Notes: generated by a model not told the origin, from the sequence alone. 64,000 nucleotides of DNA from Zhongshania aquimaris (GCF_019312595.1 NZ_JAHWDQ010000001.1:992001-1056000); one strand, 5' to 3'; shown: positions 9,397-18,673, numbered from the stretch's first letter. Numbers and translations: made by a program.

Positions 9397-10536
9397 ATGA
9401 GCAACGACACAAATACTTCAGGCCTGCAATTACGCTCACTCGTGACCGACGATGGGCATCTGCAATTATTCCTAAAATCAGCACCCATAACCGAGCCCGG
9501 CCCGGACGAGGTCGTTGTGCGCATAGAGGCTACCCCTATCAACCCTTCTGATCAGGCCACGCTCATCATGCCGGCAGATGTTAGCACAGGCGTAACAACA
9601 GGCAGCGGCGAAGAGACCCGTTACACCGCTAAACTACGCAAGGGTATCGAAAGCCGCGTGCAGGCCAGAATAGGCAAACCCCTTGCAGTTGGCAACGAGG
9701 GTGCAGGTACGGTTATCAAAGCCGGCAGCAGTGATGCAGCACAGGCACTACTCGGGAAAATAGTGGCTGTTTTAGAGGGCGCTCTTTACTGCCAGTATCG
9801 AACACTGAATGTGATGCAATGTATGCCCATGAACCAAGGCACTACTGCGCGGGATGCCGCCTCGTGCTTTGTTAACCCGCTCACCGCACTGGGATTTGTG
9901 GAAACGATGCGTATGGAGGGCTACAAAGCCATTATTCACACTGCAGCTGCGTCAAATCTAGGCCAAATGCTAAACCGGATTTGTATCGAGGACGATATCG
10001 ACCTGATCAATATCGTGCGTAAAGAAGAGCAAGCTGAAATATTAAAATCCCTGGGCGCAAAATATGTCTGCAATACCAGTGACGATACTTTTATGGCCGA
10101 TCTAACCGCTGCTATTGAAGAAACTGGGGCCTATATCGCCTTCGATGCCACCGGCGGTGGCGATCTAGGTAGCCGAATCCTCAGCTGCATGGAAAAAGCG
10201 GCACTAAAAGACGTGGAGCGGCCAGGCCCGTATGGATCGACTACGTTTAAGCAACTGTATATTTATGGCGGCTTGGATATCTCGCCAACCTATATTAGTC
10301 GCAATTTTGGATTTAGCTGGGGTATCAACGGCTGGCTTCTTACGCCGTTTACGCAAAAAATCGGCTTAGAAAAAACCATGGTACTGCGTCAGCGTGTCGC
10401 TGACGAACTACACTCGACATTTAAAAGTCACTACAGCGACGAGATTTCTTTAAGCGAGGCATTAGACAAAGACACCGTTGCGGCATACAGCCAGCAAGCG
10501 ACCGGTAGGAAATTCCTGATCAACCCGTCTAAATGA
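9397..10536 (+). CDS. MDR-superfamily (quinone-oxidoreductase-like) NAD(P)H dehydrogenase
   Basis: A 379-residue medium-chain dehydrogenase/reductase. The N-terminal GroES-like domain contains PGPDEVVVRIEATPINPSDQ (around residues 34-53), a pattern shared with quinone oxidoreductases and zinc-free MDRs, then GNEGAGTV. The nucleotide-binding domain reads IIHTAAASNLGQML and later FDATGGGDLGSR. No structural-zinc cysteine cluster is seen. An acidic insertion around residues 60-90 lengthens the N-terminal domain. It is transcribed divergently from the XRE/MmyB regulator across a 160-bp gap and closed by a hairpin. Substrate unknown; a role in acyl or enone reduction would fit the neighbourhood but is only inferred. 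Confidence 0.82.
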   Translation: MSNDTNTSGLQLRSLVTDDGHLQLFLKSAPITEPGPDEVVVRIEATPINPSDQATLIMPADVSTGVTTGSGEETRYTAKLRKGIESRVQARIGKPLAVGNEGAGTVIKAGSSDAAQALLGKIVAVLEGALYCQYRTLNVMQCMPMNQGTTARDAASCFVNPLTALGFVETMRMEGYKAIIHTAAASNLGQMLNRICIEDDIDLINIVRKEEQAEILKSLGAKYVCNTSDDTFMADLTAAIEETGAYIAFDATGGGDLGSRILSCMEKAALKDVERPGPYGSTTFKQLYIYGGLDISPTYISRNFGFSWGINGWLLTPFTQKIGLEKTMVLRQRVADELHSTFKSHYSDEISLSEALDKDTVAAYSQQATGRKFLINPSK

Positions 10537-10632
10537 TTTAGAGCAGAAAACGAGTTCTCAGTTATATTTTTGAAAGCACCACGAGAGTATCAAATACACG
10601 TAATTTTTATAGTAGCTAAACCAGCACCATCA

Positions 10633-10670
10633 TTTGCATAAGCCCATTTCAAACAATGGGTTTATGCAAA
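10633..10670. terminator. Bidirectional terminator-like hairpin
   Basis: 15-bp stem (TTTGCATAAGCCCAT at 10633-10647 with ATGGGTTTATGCAAA at 10656-10670, one G-T wobble) and an 8-nt loop TTCAAACA. It lies between convergent genes (MDR ending at 10536, CMD protein ending at 10702). The stem begins with TTT and ends with AAA, so it offers short T runs to both strands. Confidence 0.7.
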
Positions 10671-10701
10671 CCTATCGAAGCCTAATAAATGCTACACAGC
10701 A

Positions 10702-11079
10702 CTATGCTTGGTAGCTGTCGATCACTTCTCTCGCCACTCGCATTGCAGAAAGAGACGCGGGAAAGCCGCAATAAGCCGACGCGTGAATAATAATTTCACG
10801 AATTTCTTCTGGACTCACACCATTATTCAGTGCCCCGCGCACATGGCCCTTTAGCTCTCCGTGTGCCTGCAATGCAATAAGCATAGAAACGGTGACGATA
10901 CTCCGGGTTTTGTAATCTAGGCCATCACGTGTCCAAACCCCTCCCCAAGCATGTTCCATCGCCGCCTCTTGCAGCGGCATATCAAAATCGGTGGCATTGC
11001 CCAAGGAGGCATCCACATGAGCGCTACCCATAACTTGTCGACGAATAATCTCGCCGCTCTTTTGATCTTCAATACTCAT
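10702..11079 (-). CDS. Carboxymuconolactone decarboxylase (CMD) family protein
   Basis: A 125-residue all-helical CMD-fold protein. The family pattern is visible in LDYKTRSIVTVSMLIALQAHGELKGH and HASAYCGFPASLSAM, with the late His and Cys of the PcaC-like motif; the classical CxxC of AhpD is absent. PcaC-type proteins decarboxylate 4-carboxymuconolactone in protocatechuate degradation, but many homologues have other or unknown roles, and no other pca gene is present here. It is a single gene followed at 95 bp by the WS/DGAT gene on the same strand. The family is certain; the function is not. Confidence 0.85.
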   Translation of the reverse strand: MSIEDQKSGEIIRRQVMGSAHVDASLGNATDFDMPLQEAAMEHAWGGVWTRDGLDYKTRSIVTVSMLIALQAHGELKGHVRGALNNGVSPEEIREIIIHASAYCGFPASLSAMRVAREVIDSYQA

Positions 11080-11174
11080 AAAAATCTACCAAGCCAGTTT
11101 TTTCAAGAATAGAGTCAAATTAAGCTGCCCCAGCGACACTCGACCGCTGACAACAATATAATTTATATTCGATC

Positions 11175-12578
11175 TCACACCTTCATCACGGATTGCAGCT
11201 CAGCAAAGGAATCCTGCAGGCATGACATAAAAAATTCAATATCTGGCAAAATCGCCGCCGTCGAAATAACATTGAAATACAATTTGCCATTGTAACTTGG
11301 CGTCGCGATGAAAAGGCCCATGCCTTCTCCCAAAGGTGGTAAGCCCGCCAAACTTTCTAAACGATGCCCTGCGATATGAACGCTGTGAGCGGGGCCCGGC
11401 ACATTGGATACAAACAAATTACAGGTTGAACTTGCGGCAGAGGTTGCATTTATTGCTCGCGAGAACAAGTATTGCTCGGTCGCCGGTAAGCACTTAGTCA
11501 CATTTAAAAGAAGGCCTGCTGCCGAACTCCCGCCCTTTCCACTTTGGGTCGCCGCAACTATTTTGGCCAATCTAGCCACGGGATCGGCAATATTTGTATA
11601 GATTGGCGCCGTAAACGCACTTAAATTATTACCGCTATCGCGCTCGCCCGTCGAGGCCACGCTTCTGGCATTAACAGGTATCCACGCAACCACAGGCGTC
11701 GATGTAAGCTCATTGTGCGTTTGCAAATAGCGTCGTAATGCGCCGGAGCAAACCGCAAGCACTACGTCATTAACCGTTGCGCCAGAATATAAGCTGCGCA
11801 TGGCACTGAGCGCTTTAAGATCTACATTGATGACATCAAATATTTTGTCACCACCGACACTGGAATTAAATCGAGTGGGATGCACGCGCATCCTTTCCGA
11901 CGGTTTGGTCTTAAGAAATCGGCGCGCTGTAGGCGCAACCACGGACGTCCCTTTCAGCAGCGTACCAGCAAGGTTTACGGTGTGACGAAAACGGTTTTTA
12001 AGCGCTCGACCGGCTAAATTCGTCCACGACATCATAGCGCTATCATCGCTAATTTCGTCATTGAGTTCTTCATCAGCTTCGCTTAACGGCATGGCCATAT
12101 TCGCCAAAATTTTTAGCAGGCCAATACCATCTACCGCGACATGATGTAGCCTGACCGCAACAGTAAAACCGCCTTTAATCTCGCCATTGCAATTAACGCC
12201 GGAAAATATTGTTACGTCCCATAGAGGACGACTCATATCCATCGCTTGTGAATGAAGATCGCAGGTCGCAGCCCTTAGTTCCGGCCACATGCCCGGTGCG
12301 GGAAGCGGTTTTATACTAAAATGCGCGTCCGGTTCAAACAGTTCATCGACGATCCAATAGGGATAATCTAACTCTGCGGGCAATCTCACCAAACGATGGC
12401 AATATACAGGATGATGTTTTAATTTTTTCTGGACAAATAATTTCAGATTTTCAAAATCTAAGGCACCACCACTTTTTTCTGACGCACCGTCAAAATTAAG
12501 TAGCAGTGTGATGTGATTAAAATTATCGTCCGTTTCGGTATATAAAAACTGTGCATCTTGCGGTTTTATTTGTTCCAT
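11175..12578 (-). CDS. Wax ester synthase / diacylglycerol acyltransferase (WS/DGAT)
   Basis: A 467-residue acyltransferase that joins acyl-CoA to diacylglycerol or a fatty alcohol, making storage triacylglycerol or wax ester. The active-site motif HHVAVDG (residues 145-151, form HHxxxDG) is intact, and the second conserved block is visible as LFVSNVPGPAHSVHIAG followed by LPPLGEGMGLFI. Length matches the family (~450-480). ATG at 12578 is preferred over an in-frame GTG 12 nt earlier because AGGTG is suitably placed. The gene lies 92 bp downstream of a HAD-PlsC fusion on the same strand, which would provide the lipid precursor. A similar pairing is known in mycobacteria (Rv2483c/Rv2484c). Confidence 0.92.
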   Translation of the reverse strand: MEQIKPQDAQFLYTETDDNFNHITLLLNFDGASEKSGGALDFENLKLFVQKKLKHHPVYCHRLVRLPAELDYPYWIVDELFEPDAHFSIKPLPAPGMWPELRAATCDLHSQAMDMSRPLWDVTIFSGVNCNGEIKGGFTVAVRLHHVAVDGIGLLKILANMAMPLSEADEELNDEISDDSAMMSWTNLAGRALKNRFRHTVNLAGTLLKGTSVVAPTARRFLKTKPSERMRVHPTRFNSSVGGDKIFDVINVDLKALSAMRSLYSGATVNDVVLAVCSGALRRYLQTHNELTSTPVVAWIPVNARSVASTGERDSGNNLSAFTAPIYTNIADPVARLAKIVAATQSGKGGSSAAGLLLNVTKCLPATEQYLFSRAINATSAASSTCNLFVSNVPGPAHSVHIAGHRLESLAGLPPLGEGMGLFIATPSYNGKLYFNVISTAAILPDIEFFMSCLQDSFAELQSVMKV

Positions 12579-12670
12579 TGCGGCTATCACCTAATGTCAT
12601 TGTGATGGGGACGTAAACCACCCAATCCAAGCGCTATAATAAGGGCATTCTGAAATATCATTTCTGAAAA

Positions 12671-14113
12671 CTACTCAACCGCGGTCGACCTGTCCAAAGC
12701 AGTTCGGTATAGCGCTTCGATTTTTGCAATTTGCTTATCGAGATTTGCCGTCGTCCAACGACTGGTATCGATGGGAGCAAGTACTTCCACCTCAACGGTG
12801 CCGGGGTAATACACACTATCGCCTTTGGGCGATACGTCCATGGCATTGTGAATCACGATGGGAATGATCGGGACACCCGCCTGCATGGCCACGTGAAATG
12901 CCCCCTTTTTAAATGGCTTGGGGTGCTTTGAGTGAGTTCGCGTGCCCTCAGGGGCCATCGCCACTGAAATACGCTCATTTCTGATTCTATCAATTAAGGG
13001 CTCCATCGCCTTAATTGCACTTCTTCTGTCGCTGCGATTAATCAATACAATACCCGAGTATTCCATTGCCATGCCGATCAGCGGCATCTGTTTTATCTCA
13101 GCTTTACCCACACCGGCAAAGTTACGGCGCAAAAGCTTGGCACAGATCATGACATCGATATCGCTTTGATGATTAAAAATAAACACAGCGGGTCGCGCCG
13201 CCCAAAGATTCTGTTCGCCAACAATATCGAGTTTGAGGCCGGTAACGGCGCTAGATATATCCGCGAACAAAGACATCGAAAAATTTCGCGCCTCCTGCTT
13301 AGAACCGGTTAGGGCCCATATTGGAAGACCTGCTAGCACCGAACCGACAAGACTGACTTTACTTGCGATATTTCGTGTCAGGCCTATCGCTGAGCTACGG
13401 TTTGACCGGCTGTGAAAAGTCCGCACCGGCCAACCGCGTGCTCCGGCAATTTCTCGCAATTTAGTACTTGGGTTCAACGGGCGGGGCTTGCCGACATATT
13501 CTAAAAGCTCTATGTCGTCAGTACTGTCTGAGTAAAAATAGCTATCTGCCAAGTCGACATTATGTTCCTTAGCAATGGTAAGTGCCGCCTCTACTTTGCC
13601 AACACCAAAACACAATGGGCCACCCAGTTCGCCAGTAAAAATGCCGTTCTTCACTTCTATTGTACTGCAGGACACCTTGTCGATACCGAGATAGTTAGCA
13701 CAGGGCGTCACTTGATAAGGTGTGGCAGAGGAGATGATCGCAACTGTATGACCTTTGCGCATATGAGCCTCGATCAGCGCTCTGGTTTCAGGGAAGATCT
13801 TTTTCGCTAAATCCCGTTCAAATATTTTCTGCGCAACATCTAGATAATCATCTTCTTTAAGCCCTTTCATGCTTTGCGCTGACAGCGTCATAAGCGTTGC
13901 AAAATCTTTTTTACCGAGGCCGAAACGCGCAACCGCATCAACGGTTGCCACTATCTCTGAAGGTGCTAGATCTCCGCGCCGCACCTGCTCACGAAGAAAA
14001 CTAAAAACTGAATATCCGGCGATGATCGTGCCGTCGAAATCAAACAGTGCGGCAATTTGCGGCCCAGCGGGAGCATTATCTATTTCTGCCGTAATTTCAG
14101 TATAGGGACGCAT
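12671..14113 (-). CDS. HAD-IB phosphatase fused to 1-acylglycerol-3-phosphate acyltransferase (PlsC)
   Basis: A 480-residue two-domain protein. The N-terminal domain (~20-230) is a HAD-superfamily IB phosphatase with DFDGT (Asp25, Asp27) and YSDSTDDIELLE. After a hydrophobic helix (~252-270) comes a PlsC domain (~290-460) with NHQSDID (His315, Asp320) and APEGTR (389-394). Together the domains could acylate lysophosphatidate and dephosphorylate a product, feeding diacylglycerol to the WS/DGAT encoded next. Substrates of the HAD half are inferred, not shown. It starts an operon divergent from a LysR gene 113 bp away, the classic layout for LysR control. Confidence 0.9.
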   Translation of the reverse strand: MRPYTEITAEIDNAPAGPQIAALFDFDGTIIAGYSVFSFLREQVRRGDLAPSEIVATVDAVARFGLGKKDFATLMTLSAQSMKGLKEDDYLDVAQKIFERDLAKKIFPETRALIEAHMRKGHTVAIISSATPYQVTPCANYLGIDKVSCSTIEVKNGIFTGELGGPLCFGVGKVEAALTIAKEHNVDLADSYFYSDSTDDIELLEYVGKPRPLNPSTKLREIAGARGWPVRTFHSRSNRSSAIGLTRNIASKVSLVGSVLAGLPIWALTGSKQEARNFSMSLFADISSAVTGLKLDIVGEQNLWAARPAVFIFNHQSDIDVMICAKLLRRNFAGVGKAEIKQMPLIGMAMEYSGIVLINRSDRRSAIKAMEPLIDRIRNERISVAMAPEGTRTHSKHPKPFKKGAFHVAMQAGVPIIPIVIHNAMDVSPKGDSVYYPGTVEVEVLAPIDTSRWTTANLDKQIAKIEALYRTALDRSTAVE

Positions 14114-14159
14114 GCAGGTGTAGCTCCTCGCTTATTCAATGGGATTTACATATCACTTC

Positions 14160-14178
14160 ATTTGACAACGTATCAAAT
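14160..14178. promoter_or_regulatory. Candidate LysR operator in divergent promoter region
   Basis: ATTTGA-N7-TCAAAT, a 6-bp dyad with a 7-nt spacer, in the 113-bp gap between the HAD-PlsC gene (start 14113, reverse) and the LysR gene (start 14227, forward). LysR-type factors commonly bind AT-rich dyads in such gaps. A second imperfect dyad (CCAATA...TATTTGG) lies further toward the LysR gene. The call rests on position and symmetry only. Confidence 0.4.
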
Positions 14179-14226
14179 ATTCAGTCCAATACTATTTTCC
14201 CTGTAATATTTGGAAAACGTATACCT

Positions 14227-15108
14227 TTGAATACCACCAAACTACGCTACATTGTGGCAGTTGATCGCTTTGGCTCAATGACTGCCGCTGCCGCCGCAAT
14301 TCACGTATCGCAGCCAAGCTTAACCAGAACCGTCGCGGAGGTAGAAAAAGAGCTGGGAGTAATTCTCTTCGAACGCCGCGCACGCGGGGTAATCGCAACA
14401 CAGCAAGGACGCAGCATTATTGATCGCGCCGCACGCATTCTTGCCGACATCGAACGCCTTGATATGGATGCTAGGGAATTCCGAGAATACCGCGAAGCAC
14501 ATTTGCGGGTATGCATTTCGCCACCGCCCCTAATCACCCTAATGAACCCAGCCTTGCCGCAGTTACTGGCGCACTACCCGCAATTAAAAGTCGATGTGAA
14601 GTCAGTTTCTACAGGAGAGGCAATAAGCCATTTAAGAACCGGCGATTCAGATCTTATCATAGGGCCAACTCGTGCCCTTGAAGAAAAACGGGAATTCAAA
14701 ATTGTGCCACTTAAGCCTTTCGATGCCTATTTTTTCACTCGCCGCGACCATCCCCTAAGTAAAAAGCGCACGGTGACGTCGAAGCACATTTTACATTACC
14801 CCCTTGTGCTACCAGAACGAGATGGCTCATCACCTGAGATCACTAATCGCCTATTCGGAGAAACTGAAATCCCCAGTGATCATCCAACCCATATTATCGG
14901 CCACTTCCCCCTGGCATGCGAAGTTGTCGCTGCCACGGACGCCGTCGCCACCGTTGGCCAAGCCTATTTAGGAAATAAGGAGTTTTTAAAGCGTTTCAAT
15001 ATTCTCGCCTTTACCACTGCAGATAAGTTGAGCGTTTGCTGCGCTTACCGCCAGGACTTCGAACTCTCGGCACCAGCTACGGCGCTGGTGAATATTCTGG
15101 CGCTGTAA
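14227..15108 (+). CDS. LysR-type transcriptional regulator
   Basis: A 293-residue LysR regulator. The N-terminal winged helix is plain: LRYIVAVDRFGSMTAAAAAI, HVSQPSLTRTVAEVEKELG, LFERRARG. A substrate-binding domain follows with RTGDSDLIIGPT and a typical ~200-residue length. The only usable start in the frame is TTG at 14227; no ATG or GTG lies upstream in frame before the similarity begins. It is divergent from the HAD-PlsC/WS-DGAT operon and convergent with chrA, 30 bp apart. Control of storage-lipid synthesis plus autoregulation is the simplest reading; the effector is unknown. Confidence 0.88.
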   Translation: MNTTKLRYIVAVDRFGSMTAAAAAIHVSQPSLTRTVAEVEKELGVILFERRARGVIATQQGRSIIDRAARILADIERLDMDAREFREYREAHLRVCISPPPLITLMNPALPQLLAHYPQLKVDVKSVSTGEAISHLRTGDSDLIIGPTRALEEKREFKIVPLKPFDAYFFTRRDHPLSKKRTVTSKHILHYPLVLPERDGSSPEITNRLFGETEIPSDHPTHIIGHFPLACEVVAATDAVATVGQAYLGNKEFLKRFNILAFTTADKLSVCCAYRQDFELSAPATALVNILAL

Positions 15109-15138
15109 TTAGAGCCTATCGTCTTTGTTTATGGGAAC

Positions 15139-16272
15139 TCATGCTGAAAATAGGATCGCACCACATGCCGAGAATACCACTACCAGCAACAGGATCGGCA
15201 CCCGCTTACTCCGCACCGCTATATACCCTACCACCGCCAAGCCCAACGCAATCACATCGTGCGGAGCGCTGCTGATCACAGGGTTGATCCAAGCGGCAGC
15301 CAACATACCCACCGCCACGGCATTTACCCCAGCGATAGCTGCAATCACTTTAGGCCGAGCAGATAGCTGCAGCCAAATACCCCTTATACCAGTGAGCAAT
15401 ACAAAACCGGGAGTGAATACTGCTAGAGTCGCGACAAGGGCGTAGTACAAAGGTGCGTCAGGATGAAGGACTGCACCCAGATAGGCGGCAAATGAAAACA
15501 TCGGTCCTGGCACGGCCTGAGCAGCAGCGTAGCCCAAAAGAAACTGGTCGTTGCTTACGTCACCATTAAGCAGAGGCTCTAACAGCGGCAACACCACGTG
15601 ACCACCACCGAACACCAAACTGCCTGCCTGATAAAAAATTGCAAAGATACTGCCAGAAAATAAAGCACAAACGGCGGCGAGCAGGAGAAAAACGAGCATG
15701 CAGGCCACGAAAATAGAATCGACTTTCATCAAACTGCTATGCCGTGTCGGCAGCCCACGCCACGCCATAAGACTAGCGGCAATCACCATTAAGCTTATTT
15801 GCCACAATGGACTCATCGCCAAACTCAAGACCACGGCACTAAACACGGCCACAGCAATAGTCAGCGGGCTACGGCAGCTCTGCCGCGCCATTCCCCACAC
15901 CGCATCCGCCACCACAACTACCGCCAGTAACTTTAAACCGCTGACCACACCATATTGGAGCGAACCCTGTACCAATTCGAGCTGCCAAACGGCAAGCGCA
16001 ACCATAAGCAAAAAGGAAGGCAGCGTGAAACCAATAAAGGCTGCGACACCAGCCGCAATGCCGCCGCGCCGACAAGCAATAGCGTAACCAAGTTGACTAG
16101 AGGATGGGCCTGGCAAAAACTGACATAGGGCAAGATCGGCGGCAAATTCCTGTTCGTTGAGCCAGGCCTTGCGCTCTACAAAAACCGTTCTGAAATAGCC
16201 GATGTGTGCTGCAGGGCCGCCAAAACTAATACAGCCCAAATAGAGGAATTGCAGAAATACGCGCCAAACCAC
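15139..16272 (-). CDS. chrA: Chromate transporter family protein ChrA
   Basis: A 377-residue inner-membrane protein of the CHR superfamily with two homologous halves. The first contains LYLGCISFGGPAAHIGYF and QFLPGPSSSQLGYAI; the second repeats the signature as SLVFGGGHVVLPLLEPL and AQAVPGPMFSFAAYLG. About ten to twelve hydrophobic segments are seen, and the length is normal for full-size ChrA. Family members export chromate or related oxyanions with proton exchange; the substrate here is presumed. Translation appears to start at GTG 16272, which directly abuts an 11-bp inverted repeat. It follows deaD on the same strand and faces the LysR gene; no chrB is nearby. Confidence 0.85.
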   Translation of the reverse strand: MVWRVFLQFLYLGCISFGGPAAHIGYFRTVFVERKAWLNEQEFAADLALCQFLPGPSSSQLGYAIACRRGGIAAGVAAFIGFTLPSFLLMVALAVWQLELVQGSLQYGVVSGLKLLAVVVVADAVWGMARQSCRSPLTIAVAVFSAVVLSLAMSPLWQISLMVIAASLMAWRGLPTRHSSLMKVDSIFVACMLVFLLLAAVCALFSGSIFAIFYQAGSLVFGGGHVVLPLLEPLLNGDVSNDQFLLGYAAAQAVPGPMFSFAAYLGAVLHPDAPLYYALVATLAVFTPGFVLLTGIRGIWLQLSARPKVIAAIAGVNAVAVGMLAAAWINPVISSAPHDVIALGLAVVGYIAVRSKRVPILLLVVVFSACGAILFSA

Positions 16273-16312
16273 GTTTACACTCTCGCCTTAATAATTCAGA
16301 AAGAGTGTAAAC
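16273..16312 (-). promoter_or_regulatory. Inverted repeat abutting the chrA start codon
   Basis: Perfect 11-bp inverted repeat GTTTACACTCT / AGAGTGTAAAC (16273-16283 and 16302-16312) with an 18-nt spacer. Read on the reverse strand, the second arm ends exactly at the GTG start of chrA and the purine-rich AAGGCGAG that would serve as ribosome site falls at the spacer/arm boundary. It could be an operator or a translation-controlling hairpin. It is not a typical terminator for deaD because no T-tract follows. Confidence 0.5.
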
Positions 16313-16327
16313 AAAGGTGATGACGGT

Positions 16328-18118
16328 TTATAGCTTGCCGCGTTTTTCTCGTGGCGCTGAGGACTTAGGTTTGGCCTTGGTCACTTTACTCACCGGCTTG
16401 CGACCACCTTTAACATCACCGGTTTTGCTAATGCGAGGCTTGCGTGGACGCTCGCGCTCAATAGGCATATCGCCGCCTTCGTGAACGGAGATATTTAAGG
16501 CTTGCCCAGCAACGCGGGTTGTTTTCAAACACGCCATTGCACCTTCAGGTAAATCTGCAGGTAAATCGACGGTGCTGAACTCCGGGTAGATTGAAATACG
16601 GCCAATGTGTGCGCTATCAATATTCGCTTCGTTGGCGATTGCACCGACGATATTGCCCGCGCTCACACCGTGCTGACGGCCTACTTCCAAACGGTAACGC
16701 AGCAAACTTGAATCTGGCGCGCGCTTGCCACCGGTGGTGCTCAGCTTGTCACGGCTGCGCGCTTCGGTCATAAGCTTAGGGGCGTCTTTAACGAGTAAAG
16801 GTTTGTCACCCTGCAACTGGCTAGCCAACGCCGCCGCCACGTCCATTTCTGACACGTCGTGCTTAGAGACGTATTCCTGCAGCATTTTGCGGAAGAAGCT
16901 AAGGTCTGTGCCAGCGAGGGTGTCAGTGATCTTTTGCATGAAGCGATCAACGCGTAGAGCGTTGATATTCTCTGCCGTCGGCAAGCCCATCTCTTCAATA
17001 GATTGCCGAGTTGCACGCTCGATTGCCTGCAACATGCGTTTTTCACGCGGCGCAACAAACAAAATCGCATCGCCGCTGCGTCCAGCGCGGCCGGTACGGC
17101 CAATGCGGTGAACGTAGGCTTCCGTGTCGTGTGGAATATCGTAGTTAATAACGTGACTAATACGCTCGACATCCAAACCACGGGCGGCAACATCCGTTGC
17201 GATAACAATATCTAAACGCCCGTTTTTAAGTTGTTCAACGGTGCGCTCACGCTGGGCCTGCGCGATATCGCCGTTCAGTGCCGCAGCGGTATATCCGCGC
17301 GCCTGTAATTTTTCTGCCAGCTCGGTGGTTACCAGCTTGGTCCGCACGAAAATAATCATGCCATCAAAGGGTTCGGCTTCCAAAATGCGGGTCAAGGCAT
17401 CGAGCTTATTCAAACCGCGCGCCATCCAATAACGCTGACGTATAGTCACCGCGGTGGAAGTTTTAGTTTGAATAGTCACGTGTTCGGGGTTGTTCAAATA
17501 GGTCGTTGCGATGCGACGAATCGCCGATGGCATAGTGGCAGAGAACAGCGCTATTTGACGCTTCTCCGGCATTTGCGACATGATCCATTCAACGTCATCG
17601 ATAAAGCCCATACGCAGCATTTCGTCGGCTTCATCTAGCACCAAATGACTCAGATCATCGAGTTTAAGCGTGCCGCGACGCATGTGGTCCATTACTCGTC
17701 CGGGTGTACCCACAACAACCTGTACGCCGCGTTTAAGCGCCGCTAGTTGGCCGCGATAGTCTTGCCCACCGTATATAGGAAGCACCTGAAATCCGGGCAT
17801 ATGCGACGCATAGCTTTGCAGCGCTTCCGCTACCTGGATAGCTAACTCACGTGTTGGGGCCAAAATTAGAGCTTGGGTACGACGACTGTTTACGTCGAGG
17901 CGAGACAACAGGGGAAGCGCGAACGCCGCCGTTTTGCCCGTACCGGTTTGCGCCTGACCAACGAGATCTCGGCCAGCCAGAATAAAGGGAATGGTCGCCG
18001 CCTGAATTGGCGAGGGAGTTTCGTAACCAACCGCTTTAACCGCGGCCAGTACCATGGGCGCTAAGCCCAAATCATCAAAAGTAATAGTTTCCGCTGCCGC
18101 GGCCGTATCAGAGGGCAT
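16328..18118 (-). CDS. deaD: DEAD-box ATP-dependent RNA helicase, DeaD/CsdA type
   Basis: About 596 residues. All helicase motifs are visible: PSPIQAATIP (Q motif), AQTGTGKT (56-63), PTRELAIQ, TPGRVMDH, DEAD, SAT, and HRIGRTGR. After the core come the DeaD-specific C-terminal region and a DbpA-like RNA-binding domain (YRLEVGRQHGVSAGNIVGAI, then LPADLPEGAMACL), ending in a Lys/Arg-rich tail. CsdA/DeaD remodels RNA in ribosome assembly and mRNA decay, notably in the cold. The frame is open upstream to 18202, but ATG at 18118 places the Q motif at its usual distance and is preferred; the upstream 28 residues look non-protein-like. No strong ribosome site was seen. Confidence 0.9.
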   Translation of the reverse strand: MPSDTAAAAETITFDDLGLAPMVLAAVKAVGYETPSPIQAATIPFILAGRDLVGQAQTGTGKTAAFALPLLSRLDVNSRRTQALILAPTRELAIQVAEALQSYASHMPGFQVLPIYGGQDYRGQLAALKRGVQVVVGTPGRVMDHMRRGTLKLDDLSHLVLDEADEMLRMGFIDDVEWIMSQMPEKRQIALFSATMPSAIRRIATTYLNNPEHVTIQTKTSTAVTIRQRYWMARGLNKLDALTRILEAEPFDGMIIFVRTKLVTTELAEKLQARGYTAAALNGDIAQAQRERTVEQLKNGRLDIVIATDVAARGLDVERISHVINYDIPHDTEAYVHRIGRTGRAGRSGDAILFVAPREKRMLQAIERATRQSIEEMGLPTAENINALRVDRFMQKITDTLAGTDLSFFRKMLQEYVSKHDVSEMDVAAALASQLQGDKPLLVKDAPKLMTEARSRDKLSTTGGKRAPDSSLLRYRLEVGRQHGVSAGNIVGAIANEANIDSAHIGRISIYPEFSTVDLPADLPEGAMACLKTTRVAGQALNISVHEGGDMPIERERPRKPRISKTGDVKGGRKPVSKVTKAKPKSSAPREKRGKL

Positions 18119-18286
18119 AATCGCTACCGTAAAAAATGCAAGAGTCGCCGCAACATTAGACCTCACACTCGGCCGAACGCAGATATGGCGTTGAGGCCGC
18201 ATTATACCGGCATGTGACTACAAATACCCTGAAACCTTTGGCCTTTTTTGGCATTGCCGCCTGGAAGACACCGCTAAACCTTGCTA

Positions 18287-18673
18287 TTAACTCAGTTTTT
18301 CCAACTCTGCGCGCAAGGCCGAGGGAATTTCCTGTTTACACTGTTGAGCAAAATCGAAATAAATCATGACCGCAGTGCCCTTGGCGACCAGTTCGCCACG
18401 CTGCCAAGCCTCGTGCTCACACACACACGAAGAACTCCCAACATACCCAATACGGGTTCTGATTTCGACAGAGTGGCCATGGTAGATCTGCGCAATAAAA
18501 TCAACATCGATTTTGCGCAGAATAACATTCCACTTGCTTAAATCCTGACCTGGATTAAACACTTCAAAAATAGGACCCCGCGCAGTCTCAAACCACATCG
18601 GTACTACCGTATTATTTATATGTCCCAGCGCATCCGTTTCGCAGAACCGGGGCTCCATCGTACAAGACAACAT
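18287..18673 (-). CDS. Acyl-CoA thioesterase, 4HBT/YbgC-like hotdog family
   Basis: A 128-residue single hotdog domain. The active-site segment ETDALGHINN carries the conserved Asp14, His18 and Asn20 of the 4-hydroxybenzoyl-CoA thioesterase/YbgC group, followed by YVGSSSCVCEHEA and AKGTAVMIYFDF. It would hydrolyse an acyl-CoA thioester in the cytoplasm; the acyl group is unknown. AGGA precedes the ATG at workable distance. The gene is followed by deaD and preceded at 32 bp by a small membrane-protein gene on the same strand. Confidence 0.85.
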   Translation of the reverse strand: MLSCTMEPRFCETDALGHINNTVVPMWFETARGPIFEVFNPGQDLSKWNVILRKIDVDFIAQIYHGHSVEIRTRIGYVGSSSCVCEHEAWQRGELVAKGTAVMIYFDFAQQCKQEIPSALRAELEKLS

